DNA of 64,000 nucleotides from Mycolicibacterium sp. BiH015 (GTDB lineage Bacteria; Actinomycetota; Actinomycetes; Mycobacteriales; Mycobacteriaceae): NCBI RefSeq assembly GCF_027706845.1, contig NZ_JAQGCZ010000008.1, positions 186,001 to 250,000 of the forward strand, read 5' to 3'. Shown piece by piece: positions 27,764 to 36,573 of this stretch (position 1 is its first letter; each line of letters starts with the position of its first letter). The notes under the pieces were generated by a model. It saw only the letters and a program-made list of their open reading frames with translations, ran no database searches and was not told where the DNA came from. The position numbers and the translations under genes were made by a program.

Positions 27764-28059
27764 AGACGGAGGCGCTCCGCGCTGGACTCGTCGACGTCGG
27801 TGAACGCGGTGGCTTGGCGGCGCAGCAGGTCGGCGGCGCTGCGGTGGGTGGTGGCATGCTCGCTCAGTGCGGTGTCGCGTTGGGCGAGCAGGTCGGCGAC
27901 CGCGGCCTTGACCTGGTGCATGATCGGGCCGTAGGTGCTCACGGCGGCGTGGATGTCGGCGCTGGCCTGCTGGGCGTCGCCGATGGTCGCGGCGACCTCG
28001 TCGTGCTGGTCGGCGACGTTGCGCAGTACCTGGGCCTCAACCCGGATCTGATCGGTCAT
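27760..28059 (-). CDS. EspC-like (DUF2580-type) secreted protein
   Basis: 99 aa. MTDQIRVEAQVLRNVADQHD resembles the start of EspC ([20 protein letters not shown], from memory), and the C-terminus FTDVDESS aligns with the YSEADEAW signal region, with Phe in place of Tyr. EspC/EspF proteins are helical hairpins exported with larger Esp partners such as EspA/EspE. First gene of the chain; the ATG at 28059 has AAGGAG upstream. Confidence 0.88.
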   Translation of the reverse strand: MTDQIRVEAQVLRNVADQHDEVAATIGDAQQASADIHAAVSTYGPIMHQVKAAVADLLAQRDTALSEHATTHRSAADLLRRQATAFTDVDESSAERLRL

Positions 28060-28083
28060 GGTGTGCTCCTTCGCTTGGTGCGA

Positions 28084-29925
28084 TTATCCCGCATGGCTGG
28101 GTACCGCCGGTGCGGCAATGCTGCGGGAGGGGTCCATCCAGCCCAGGAAGTCCGGGCTGGACGCCACCGACGACAGCGGCACCACCTCGCCGTCCTGCAG
28201 CGCTTTGACCGAGCTCAGCGCGACGACGTAGCGGTCGGCGAACATGCCGATGGCGCCGCAGGACAGCGCCGACGGGTCGATGGGGTCGGTGACGGGGGTG
28301 CCCGGCGGCGGGAGTTCGATGCCGGCGTCGCGGAACGCCTGCTCGACCGGCGTCCCCGATAGATGAGAGGTAACGGCGCGCGCCACCTCGGCGGTCTTGG
28401 CGTTGGCCGTCGACCCGTCGGGTAACGCCACCGTCGTCGGGGCCGGAGGCGGGCCCGCCTCGGCGGCCGGCGGCGCCCCCGATCCGGCGTCCGTCGCCTC
28501 TGGCGCGGGCGGTGGCGGTGCGGGCGGAGGCTCCGGCGGCGCGCTCACCGCGGCCGGTGCCTCGCCGTCGTCGTCGGTGTCGTCGGATTTCTCAGTCTCG
28601 TCGAGCTTTTCGGGCTCCTCGGCACGCCGCGCGGTGTCGCCGAGCTGCGAGATCAGACCGGCCAGCGGGGCGGTCGCGCCGGCCAGCTGCCCGAACGGGT
28701 CGGCGCCCAGCCCGGGCGGGACGCTTCCGAGCATCCCCGGCAGCGCCGACGCCAGGGACGCCATGGGATCGGTTCCGCCCGCGCCAACGCCGAGGTCGGC
28801 GAGTCCGAGATCGGCGAGGGTGGGGTCGGGCATCGCGTCGACCGGACCCAGATCCACGGGTGCCGCCGCCTCGGCGGCGGGGACTCCGGCAGGAGTCGTC
28901 GCGGACGGTTCGCCGGCAGACGCAGCAGGCGCGCCGGGGTCCAGGGCGTACAGAGTCGTCAGCGCCTCAACGGCTTTGGCTTGGTCGTCGGCACTCAGCG
29001 TGCCCGAGGACACCACATCTCCGATCGCGGCGACTTGGCCGCGCAGGAACTTCAGGAACGCCTCTTCCCCGGCGGGGGTGTCCAGCGACAGCGCCGGATT
29101 GTTGACCGCTTCGACGATCTTCTGCTGGATCGCTTGCAGCTGCTGCTGGCCCTCGGAGGTGGTGGCGTGCGCCTGCAGCAGCACCTCCGACAGCGTCCCT
29201 TCGGCCTTGCTGAGGTCGCTGTAGCGGGCGGCCATCTCCTCGTGCAGCTGACGCACGGCGTCGGCGGCCCGCCCGGACTGCTGTTCGTCGGTGGGTAGCG
29301 GCTCCCCTGTCGGTGCTGGGGCGGGATCGGTGTCGTTGAAGTCGTTGGCGGTGATCGGGTCTCCCCCTGCGGTGTAGTAGCGGCGTTGGCCGGTGGCCGG
29401 GTCGTCGATGTAGTAGTCGCCGCGGCCGTTCTTCGGTGTCAGCGTGCCGAGGTGGTCGTGATAGCCGTGCGGCGCCGGCGGTGCTGCGCCCAGTAGCGGG
29501 GCGACCTGCTGACCCTTGGCATCGACGGGCGCGTACAGACCGTCCTCGCCGCGCCGGAACCCGGCGGGCGGAACCGCCTGCCCCACAATCCCGTTGGGGG
29601 CCAGTGCTGACACGGTGCCGTCGGTGTTGAGCAGGTAGGTGGTGTCGGCGGCGGTGTTGCGGTAGGCCAGCGCCCCGTCGGCGGGCACCGGTGTGCCGTC
29701 GCCGAACACCAGCGCCCGCGGAGCGCCGACGCGGTCGGTGTCGTAGTGCATGTTCGGGTCGCCGTAGGCGACGCGCGCCTTGTCCAGCACAGCACCCCAG
29801 TACGGGTCGGACCGGTCGATGAAGTGCCCTTCGCCGGGCGGCGCCCACCCGGCACCGCCGGCGCGCAACCCGCCGGGGTCGGGATCCCAGCGGGTGCGTT
29901 CGTCGAAGCGGCGCGGCTCGGTCAT
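28084..29925 (-). CDS. Multidomain Pro/Ala-rich ESX-associated protein
   Basis: 613 aa. Residues 1 to ~200 contain WG and Tyr/Asp-rich repeat-like elements (GDYYIDDPATGQRRYYT). Residues ~210-315 form a helical domain (VRQLHEEMAARYSDLSKAEG and on). Then comes a low-complexity acidic/Pro stretch. Residues ~500-613 form a small globular domain (TTVALPDGSTANAKTAEVAR, SALSCGAIGMFADRYVVAL). The helical part may belong to the DUF4226 group seen near mycobacterial ESX loci; I am not certain. 15 bases separate it from the 50-aa gene upstream, and 24 bases from the EspC-like start. Confidence 0.75.
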   Translation of the reverse strand: MTEPRRFDERTRWDPDPGGLRAGGAGWAPPGEGHFIDRSDPYWGAVLDKARVAYGDPNMHYDTDRVGAPRALVFGDGTPVPADGALAYRNTAADTTYLLNTDGTVSALAPNGIVGQAVPPAGFRRGEDGLYAPVDAKGQQVAPLLGAAPPAPHGYHDHLGTLTPKNGRGDYYIDDPATGQRRYYTAGGDPITANDFNDTDPAPAPTGEPLPTDEQQSGRAADAVRQLHEEMAARYSDLSKAEGTLSEVLLQAHATTSEGQQQLQAIQQKIVEAVNNPALSLDTPAGEEAFLKFLRGQVAAIGDVVSSGTLSADDQAKAVEALTTLYALDPGAPAASAGEPSATTPAGVPAAEAAAPVDLGPVDAMPDPTLADLGLADLGVGAGGTDPMASLASALPGMLGSVPPGLGADPFGQLAGATAPLAGLISQLGDTARRAEEPEKLDETEKSDDTDDDGEAPAAVSAPPEPPPAPPPPAPEATDAGSGAPPAAEAGPPPAPTTVALPDGSTANAKTAEVARAVTSHLSGTPVEQAFRDAGIELPPPGTPVTDPIDPSALSCGAIGMFADRYVVALSSVKALQDGEVVPLSSVASSPDFLGWMDPSRSIAAPAVPSHAG

Positions 29926-29940
29926 CGCGGTCGGTGCGTT

Positions 29941-30093
29941 CTAGAACCAGCCGCGGCCGAGGTCGTCTTCCAGGCCGGCCGGCGGGACGAAGGCCGGCGG
30001 GTCCGCCGGAAGCTGATCCCGGCCGAACAGGTGCTGAACCCGGCTGAGCATGCCCAGGACGTGGCGGGTCTCCTGCTGCAGTGCCGGCTCCAT
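29941..30093 (-). CDS. 50-aa protein upstream of the multidomain gene
   Basis: ATG at 30093 with a near-perfect GAGGGAG ribosome-binding site five bases upstream. The product begins MEPALQQETRHVLGMLSRVQ and ends LEDDLGRGWF. Amphipathic N-terminal helix, Pro-rich middle, acidic-aromatic tail. It ends 15 bases before the next start, so it is clearly part of the operon. Function unknown. Confidence 0.7.
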   Translation of the reverse strand: MEPALQQETRHVLGMLSRVQHLFGRDQLPADPPAFVPPAGLEDDLGRGWF

Positions 30094-30152
30094 GGTTCTC
30101 CCTCGCTGATGGTCCTTCCGAGCCTAAAGCCGGCCAGAGATGGCTGTGTGCA

Positions 30153-31268
30153 CTAATTTTCGGTGGCCGCGGCGGCCACCGGGACGGGTCGGCGGGCTAC
30201 ATAGCTGGGCGGCATCGGGGCGATGCGCACCACGTCCCCGGTCTGCGGCGCGTGCACCACCTGGGTGGGTGAGATCGCCAGTTGGACGTGGCCGGGACCG
30301 CGGCCGTCCCAGCTGGACCGCGGGAAGACGAGGTCCCCGGCGCGGACCTCGCCGGGCGGCACCGCCACCCCTTGGCCGACTTGGGTGTAGGTGTCGGGGC
30401 CGAGCCGCACCCCGGCCTGCGCCCACGCCCACTGGGTCAGTCCGGAGCAGTCGAAGTTGTTGGGGCCCTTGGCGCCCCACACGTAGGCGACGCCGCGTTT
30501 GCTTAAGGCGGCTTGCACCGCCTGCCCGCCGGGACCCGCGGGCACCGCCCCGGCACGCTCATCCGCGCCGGCGGCGAGCACCACGTCGCCGCCTGATCCG
30601 GTGGCCGGGGCAGACACCCGCGGTGATGGTCCGCTGCCCAGCGGTGCGGCGCTGACACCCGGGGCGCCACCGCCGCCACCGGCGCTGAGACCACTAAAGC
30701 CGTTGCTGCTCAGGCCATTAGCCACGCTGCCGGTGGCGCGCGCCGAGTAGACCAACGCGCGCAGCAGTGCCGCCATGCGTGCGTCGCGCAGCTTGTAGGC
30801 CGCCACAACCTGTTGCTGTTGGGCGATGCGGGCCCGCAGCGCGGTGAGCATGGCCTTCTCCCCCGCCGGATGGCCGCTGTAGGGCGCCAGGCCGGTGACA
30901 TCGGCTGCGGCACCGGCCATTACGGTGCCGGAGCGGGTGTGCCCGGATCGGTTGGCGGTCGCGGCGTCACGCAGGCCGCCGCCGAGGCGCTCATCGACTC
31001 GGGTCAGCCTGTCCAGGCTCAGACCCGCACGGCCGCCGAATTGCCCGTAACTGGCGGCGAACTCGCCCGAGAGCAAGGAGGTTCGGGACACCCCGTCGCG
31101 CACCAAGTCGGTAGCGCGACCGAGCCCGGTGGCCGCGGTCGAGTCGCCGGCCGATGCGGGTGTCCCGAAGAGGGAGTGCCCGCGCCCCAGGACGTCTCCG
31201 GCTTCGGCCACGATCGCTGCGAGTGACACCTTTCGAGTATCGAACAGCGCGAAAGGAGCCGTATGCAC
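30153..31268 (-). CDS. NlpC/P60 peptidoglycan endopeptidase of the ESX locus
   Basis: 371 aa. The C-terminal ~125 residues form an NlpC/P60 domain: NNFDCSGLTQWAW with the catalytic Cys, GPGHVQLAIS with the catalytic His, and VVHAPQTGDVV. The N-terminal ~200 residues are helical without a signal peptide, so export may be through ESX. Rv3896c, next to ESX-2, is a comparable protein. It could open the wall for the secretion complex or for DNA transfer. Start is GTG 31268 or GTG 31229; neither has a strong ribosome-binding site. A GCACTAATT repeat sits at both ends of the gene. Confidence 0.88.
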   Translation of the reverse strand: MHTAPFALFDTRKVSLAAIVAEAGDVLGRGHSLFGTPASAGDSTAATGLGRATDLVRDGVSRTSLLSGEFAASYGQFGGRAGLSLDRLTRVDERLGGGLRDAATANRSGHTRSGTVMAGAAADVTGLAPYSGHPAGEKAMLTALRARIAQQQQVVAAYKLRDARMAALLRALVYSARATGSVANGLSSNGFSGLSAGGGGGAPGVSAAPLGSGPSPRVSAPATGSGGDVVLAAGADERAGAVPAGPGGQAVQAALSKRGVAYVWGAKGPNNFDCSGLTQWAWAQAGVRLGPDTYTQVGQGVAVPPGEVRAGDLVFPRSSWDGRGPGHVQLAISPTQVVHAPQTGDVVRIAPMPPSYVARRPVPVAAAATEN

Positions 31269-31298
31269 TAATTCTTGCTCAAAGGCAACACGTGACCG

Positions 31299-31598
31299 TC
31301 AATCGTCCGGTCCCGGCGCTATCAGGTAGCCGCGCATTTTAGCTAGCGCCACTTGTTTCGCCAGCCAATGTCCGCGGGTGCATGGGCGGAGACCTTCTCG
31401 AGTTACACCGTCAGATGGTTCTTTGCATCGCCATCCAAGAAGTCGGAAAGATCTCGGATTCTCCCCGGTTACTTCAACTAGTTCGGATCGGACAGCAATA
31501 GGCAACGCTGACCAATTATGTTTTGGCAATGTGATTGGCGTGTAGATGAGTGGAAAGTGTCTGCTCAAGGCGCCCTGTTCATCGGAGTCGGCACTCAT
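31299..31598 (-). CDS. Hypothetical protein, doubtful
   Basis: 99 aa from the ATG at 31598 (frame open to 31613). Composition is protein-like (LPKHNWSALPIAVRSELVEV, RGHWLAKQVALAKMRGYL), but no ribosome-binding site or family is recognisable. It fills the 369-base gap between the NlpC/P60 gene and the phospholipase-D-like gene. It could be a fragment. Confidence 0.35.
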   Translation of the reverse strand: MSADSDEQGALSRHFPLIYTPITLPKHNWSALPIAVRSELVEVTGENPRSFRLLGWRCKEPSDGVTREGLRPCTRGHWLAKQVALAKMRGYLIAPGPDD

Positions 31599-31637
31599 CG
31601 TCGGCACGCGCACGTTCCCGTTTCGACGGTGCGCCGG

Positions 31638-33446
31638 TCATCCATTAGCCGGCTCTTCCTCCGCGCGTTCAGCCCACGTCTCGTCGGGATCCAGGAAGAA
31701 CAGCTTGCGCCGGCGCGCCTTAAATCCGTTGCGCCAGAACGCCGATTCGCTCCACGAGTCGTCCTCGGCTAAGAACGCAGCCTTAGCCTCGTCGCCATCC
31801 CCGGATAGCTCGTTGGCGGTGTTGCGGAAGTAGAAGTGGCGGAACAATCGGTCGAACTCGGTCAGGTAGACGTCGGCCACCCGCGTGTCGCCGCGGATGA
31901 GCAGCATATTCTCGTCGTTGTTCTTCAAGGAGTTGGTCGAGAAGTTGGCCGAACCCGTGCAGATCAGTGGGTCCTCCGATAGGGGGTCGATCAGTAGGAA
32001 TTTGGTGTGAACGAAGAAGACGAACCCGTCGTTCTTCGGACGGTAATGATCTTCAGCGAGAAACCACTTATCCAGCTCGAAGTCGACAATCCGTCGCCGC
32101 GCAACCGGCTTGCCCTCATCGTCGAAGCGGTACAACTCTCCCAGCACGTTGCCGTATGAAATCTGCAGATCGGCCCGGTCGACGGTCAGCTGGGCCTGCT
32201 GCTCCTGCGGCGGCGGTTTCTCCATTAAAATGAACCGTAACGTATCGGTGTCAGCGGCCAGCGGCTCGACGAGCTGGTTGGCGATACCAAATGCTGCAGT
32301 GAACGACACCGAACTGACAGCGTTGGCAATCCGAGACGCGTACCAGTCGAGCATGTCATCGTCGGAGCGGGGCGAGAAGAACGCCGTCGTCGACCCTTTG
32401 GGCACGACGGGTGGAGGGTTCGGGGTGAGGTCTGCGAGAGACTCCTTGAGCGCAGCTTTCTTCGGGTCGGTCTTTAATAGCTCCCAGTAGGACAGAAAAG
32501 TCGCCGCCAGGCCGGAGTCAGACACCACATGTCCGACGTTGGACTGTCCGAGGAAGCCTGACGGGGTGAAGTTGGTCGATCCCGTCCACACCGACTGCGG
32601 CGCGCCAGCGTCGTCGAGACGCACGATGAATTTGTTGTGCGGTATCGCCGTACGAGTGCGCGGAAACACTACCCGCTGACCTGCAGCTGTTTTCGGTAGT
32701 TTCGCGGCCCTGATCGCGCCCTCGTTCTTGCCTTTCGCACGACCCGCGGCTTTCGTCGTGTCGTCGTAGACAATCTGCACGTCCACCCCACGCGCGAGAG
32801 CCGCCTTGAGCGCCTCAAGGACTGGGAAATAGGTAAATTCGTAGGCCGCGACTCGCAGGCCTTCCCCTGAGCGGGCTTCGGCGATGTAGTGCAGGCAGGC
32901 TTCAAGCAGACCCCGTGACAGCCAAATGGTGCGCGGGTCGGCGGGGTCGGGATTCTCCTTCGGCTGGGGACCAACATTTCCGAACTCGCGATTGAACGCT
33001 TGACTGGCAATCGCGCCGCGGTTGAACCAGATCCCGGTCGTGCCGTCGAATTCCTTCTCGGTTCGCACGGTGAGCTTAAGGCCTGGCCCTTTTTCGAGGG
33101 CACCTGGTTGGCCGTACATCGGATACACGGTGAATGTGTATTTGGTGTCGGGCTCTGCGGTGTAGTCCGACCACAGAAACCCCTGGATGGGGTGGTCCTC
33201 TGTCGAGAAGCGGGCCGGCTGGTCCGGATTATCAGGATCTCGGGCATGTAGCGGGTCGGGCACCACGGACGGGAACACCTTCAACGACCGCAGCCACTTC
33301 GAACCATCCTTTGCTGGTGTCCGGTGGAATGCGAACCCGCGGAGCCCGTGGCGATCCTCTGGGCGGCAATCCAGGGCGATCAGGACGGTGTGCGTCCCCG
33401 CGATAGCCTTGGCTCGAAATCCGTCACGATGTGTCTCCGTGCGCAT
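31638..33446 (-). CDS. Phospholipase D-like (HKD) protein
   Basis: 602 aa from ATG 33446 (GGGGGA just upstream). Two PLD half-sites are visible: the first at about residues 280-300 (IPHNKFIVRL followed by TGSTNF) and the second near 500 (FVHTKFLLID followed by CTGSANFSTNS). The second is a full HxKxxxxD motif; the first has HNK but no Asp in the expected place (VRLDD). The N-terminal ~180 residues are beta-rich and may bind carbohydrate or another target. No signal peptide. PLD-fold enzymes include phospholipases, nucleases and effectors, and the substrate cannot be told here. Confidence 0.85.
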   Translation of the reverse strand: MRTETHRDGFRAKAIAGTHTVLIALDCRPEDRHGLRGFAFHRTPAKDGSKWLRSLKVFPSVVPDPLHARDPDNPDQPARFSTEDHPIQGFLWSDYTAEPDTKYTFTVYPMYGQPGALEKGPGLKLTVRTEKEFDGTTGIWFNRGAIASQAFNREFGNVGPQPKENPDPADPRTIWLSRGLLEACLHYIAEARSGEGLRVAAYEFTYFPVLEALKAALARGVDVQIVYDDTTKAAGRAKGKNEGAIRAAKLPKTAAGQRVVFPRTRTAIPHNKFIVRLDDAGAPQSVWTGSTNFTPSGFLGQSNVGHVVSDSGLAATFLSYWELLKTDPKKAALKESLADLTPNPPPVVPKGSTTAFFSPRSDDDMLDWYASRIANAVSSVSFTAAFGIANQLVEPLAADTDTLRFILMEKPPPQEQQAQLTVDRADLQISYGNVLGELYRFDDEGKPVARRRIVDFELDKWFLAEDHYRPKNDGFVFFVHTKFLLIDPLSEDPLICTGSANFSTNSLKNNDENMLLIRGDTRVADVYLTEFDRLFRHFYFRNTANELSGDGDEAKAAFLAEDDSWSESAFWRNGFKARRRKLFFLDPDETWAERAEEEPANG

Positions 33447-33560
33447 TGGTCCCCCGAACTCAGCGTCTAGACAAGTATGGCCGCACCTCACACCGCAGAG
33501 TGGTTTTGGCGAAAACTGTGGCGTTGTTTCCTTGCGATTTCGCTGGTTCGGGAGTTGTCC

Positions 33561-33587
33561 GATCACCGATCACCGATCACCGATCAC
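33561..33587 (+). repeat. Heptamer tandem repeat GATCACC (3.9 copies)
   Basis: Four consecutive GATCAC(C) units, about 115 bases upstream of the phospholipase-D-like start. Units are perfect. Could be a regulator-binding array or a slippage-prone repeat. The rest of the 33447-33915 gap shows no gene. Confidence 0.75.
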
Positions 33588-33915
33588 GGAGCTCGGTGTA
33601 GTCGCGTCGAAGTCGCTGACTGTGACTTCGGGGTTCGGGGCTGTCCGCGCCGAGCGATGCGGACGCGGTTCCCGTCGGATTGATGGCAGAGTTGATGCAT
33701 CCGCAGGGTTGCCCGCGCTGAGCCGCCAATTCTGGCAGCCGTCGCCTCACATCTGGAGGCCTGTTTCGGCCGTCAGCTCCAAACCTGTCGATGCCAGTAG
33801 GTCGTTATTCGTCGTGACGTACGACTTCAGCCTCTCGACGCGCCTTCGTCGACGAGGTGAAAGATTTGAAGCGTCCTTGGGCTTGATTTTCTCGCCAATG
33901 CTGCTTGAGGGAGCC

Positions 33916-36216
33916 TCACACCACCGGATCGATCTCGGTGATCCGCGCCTCATATTCACCGTTTGCATTGGGGTCGGTGTTGGGGGTGTCGAAGTACACG
34001 TTGGTCAGCGTCAGAACCGTATTGCCCGCCACGATCCTGAAGTAGCCGTAGGCGCGCCACAGCGGTTGCTTCGCAAGGAGTTTCCCCTCGTACCCGGGAG
34101 GCACTGTGATCGTGTACGACTCGGTGAAGGTGCGGGTGTTCGTCCAGGTATGCCCGTAGGCCTGGGTGAGTTCGGCGTTGACGAGTTTGTCCAGGAACGC
34201 GATGCTCACCTTCGACGTGACGGTCACGCTGTCGCTGTTGGTGACCGCGTCGGCAATGATCAGTGTCTTGGTTACCGGTGTGGGGTTGCCGATCGGATTG
34301 CGAATGGTGTTGCCCACCTGGTGAACGGGGCCGAGGATGTTGATCTCGTCGCCGACGACCGTGAAGGTGCACTTCCCCAGAGAGGTTTGGCGGCAGAACG
34401 CGCTGAGTAGCTCTGCCTGTTGCTGGGCGTTGTCAACGGTTGCCTGAGTGCCGGGGCGGTCCAGCAGGCTGATGAACTTCTCGTCCCCGGGGATGTCACT
34501 GCTGATCTTGCATTGCAGGGCGTTACCGGGTGCCGAGCACGAGGAGCGGGTCTGGCCCACCCCGCCGACCGACATGACCACGTCCCAGTATTCGCCCGGA
34601 CCGATCTCAAAGCGTGGATAGACCTTTGTCGTCCTCAAGAACCGGTAGATCACCTCGAAGCGCATGTTGCCGCCGGGCGGGATGACGGTGCCGACGCCCG
34701 GGCCGCCGTTTTCCGGGCGCTCATCGCTGAAGTAGTAACCGAGGAAGGTGATCGGTTTGCCCGTGACGTTGAACACGGTGAATCCCTCAGTGCTGACGCG
34801 GCCCACCGGCATCGGATCGGCCGGTGCGGCAGGCACCTTGCTGGTGTCGATGACCGACACCGTGCCGTCGATCGAGTTGGTGACGTAGGCGGTGGTTCCG
34901 TCGGGGCTGAGTGCGATACCGGACGGTCCCTGGCCCGCCGCCAGACGGACGAAGGCCATGCTGCTGTCGATGTCGATCACCGAGATCGTGTCGTCGGCGA
35001 GGTTGGCGACGTAGACCCGCTCTCCGTCCGGACTGACGGTGATCGCGTCGGGTGATCCGCTGACATAAATCGGTGAGTCCGAGATGACCGACTGGAAGAA
35101 GGTGCTGAGCACCGACACCGTGCCGCCGGTGGTGTCCGCGACATAGGCGCGACGCCCGTTCGGGCTCAACACGATTGCACCAGGATTGCCGCCGACGCGG
35201 ATGGTGCCGATCACCCGGTTGAGCGCGGTGCTGATTACCGACACGGTGCCGGATTCGTAGTTGGTGACATACAGGCGCCGACCGGTGCTGCTGACCACGA
35301 GCGCCGACGGGCTGGTGCCGACGTCGATCGTGGCGACGACCGCGTTGGTCTCCGTGTCGATCGCCGAGACCGTGTTGTCGCCCAAGTTGGCTACGTAAAG
35401 GCGAGCGCTGGTGGGGCTCACGGCGAGGCTGGACGGACTTGCGCCGACGGGGACAGTCTCGATCACCTCGGCGGTGGCGGTGTCGATCACGGACACGGTC
35501 CCGAGGTTGGGATTGGATGTGTAGGCACGCTCGCCATCGCGACCCAGCGCGACAGCAGATGGGGCGGCGCCGACGTCGACGGTGGAGATCACCTCGCCGG
35601 TGGCCAGATAGATCACCGAGACGGTGCCGCTGTCGAGGTCGGAGACGTAAGCCAGGGCGCCGTCGGGACTCAGCGCAACCGACGACGGGCCGTTGCCGAC
35701 GTCGAGTGTGTCTGTCGTTGCGTCGACGATCGGTGGGACGACCGGAGTTTCGTCGGACTCGGCCTGCGCCTCGGACCTGCGGGCCATGGCCCAGATCGCT
35801 TCACCAACCGGAGGGGCCGGGTGGGCCGGCGCCGCCGGGGCGGGGGTGGCGGGAAGTTCGGCCGACGGCGCCGCGAGCTTGTGGGACACGGTTTGTTCGG
35901 ATTCTCGCTCTTTCGCATCGGCCTCGGATTCCTCGGCGTCTTCGCCGTCCTCGGTCGCTTCGTTGTCGTCGACCTCGTCCGCGTCCGTGTCGTCGACAGA
36001 AATCTCATCGTCGGGTTCGCCGGTCGCAGACGTTTCCGCAGCGGATTCCTCGGCGCCGGACTTCTCCGTGGCATCCGCGTCGCTCGACCGAGCCGAGGTC
36101 GCGCTCTCCGACGTCGATCCCGCGTCGGTGGTCTCCGCCGATGCCGACCACGGGCTGGCGAATACCGCAAACCCGATGCCGGCGGCACACACCGCTGCCA
36201 TGACACGCGATTCCAT
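33916..36216 (-). CDS. Secreted YVTN beta-propeller protein with beta-rich, possibly pore-forming C-terminus
   Basis: 766 aa from ATG 36216 (GAGAGGA six bases upstream). Signal peptide to about residue 27 (ending SASA). Residues ~28-150 are an acidic, disordered Glu/Asp/Ser-rich segment. Residues ~160-460 hold about seven YVTN-type repeats (SPDGALAYVSDLDSGTVSV and similar), forming a beta-propeller. A mid-domain (~470-610) has Cys pairs (CSAPGNALQC). Residues ~620-730 alternate Ser/Thr with hydrophobics (SVTVTSKVSIAF, GHTWTNTRTFTESYTITVPP), like the ETX/MTX2 aerolysin-type fold. The pore-former call is tentative. Confidence 0.88.
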   Translation of the reverse strand: MESRVMAAVCAAGIGFAVFASPWSASAETTDAGSTSESATSARSSDADATEKSGAEESAAETSATGEPDDEISVDDTDADEVDDNEATEDGEDAEESEADAKERESEQTVSHKLAAPSAELPATPAPAAPAHPAPPVGEAIWAMARRSEAQAESDETPVVPPIVDATTDTLDVGNGPSSVALSPDGALAYVSDLDSGTVSVIYLATGEVISTVDVGAAPSAVALGRDGERAYTSNPNLGTVSVIDTATAEVIETVPVGASPSSLAVSPTSARLYVANLGDNTVSAIDTETNAVVATIDVGTSPSALVVSSTGRRLYVTNYESGTVSVISTALNRVIGTIRVGGNPGAIVLSPNGRRAYVADTTGGTVSVLSTFFQSVISDSPIYVSGSPDAITVSPDGERVYVANLADDTISVIDIDSSMAFVRLAAGQGPSGIALSPDGTTAYVTNSIDGTVSVIDTSKVPAAPADPMPVGRVSTEGFTVFNVTGKPITFLGYYFSDERPENGGPGVGTVIPPGGNMRFEVIYRFLRTTKVYPRFEIGPGEYWDVVMSVGGVGQTRSSCSAPGNALQCKISSDIPGDEKFISLLDRPGTQATVDNAQQQAELLSAFCRQTSLGKCTFTVVGDEINILGPVHQVGNTIRNPIGNPTPVTKTLIIADAVTNSDSVTVTSKVSIAFLDKLVNAELTQAYGHTWTNTRTFTESYTITVPPGYEGKLLAKQPLWRAYGYFRIVAGNTVLTLTNVYFDTPNTDPNANGEYEARITEIDPVV

Positions 36217-36573
36217 GACTGTCCTCTCACCGAATGTCGCTGCCACCAGTCGCGAGCGAGCTACGAAATGACGTTTCCGTTAGTTTTTCATGTGTGGAGT
36301 TAACTGGCTCGTGTCGTTCGCGAAATTGTCGACAAATTAACGAGGCGTTCGCATCTGCGTCGCGAGGTCTGTCGGGTCCGGAGAGGGTCCTGCAGTGAGT
36401 ACGTCCAGCTCCTCTTCAGCTGACGCGCGTGATCCCTTCGCGCATTAGCATCCTGCGCCAGAAAGCACGATCTTCACCTTCGCCACGAGGGCCGCCGTGG
36501 CGCGCCCCAGCACCGTTGTTAGTGGCACTAACTGCCAGTTGACGCCGGTGAAGTTTGGCGTCACGCTATTCCG
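36217..36573. other. Intergenic region, promoter side of the propeller gene
   Basis: 357 bases between divergent genes. AATTGTCGACAAATT at 36326-36340 contains a 10-base palindrome about 110 bases upstream of the propeller start and may be an operator. No gene is supported. Confidence 0.35.

Noticed and set aside
33561..33587. Heptamer array as a CRISPR
   Set aside because: Units are 7 bases, contiguous and without spacers.
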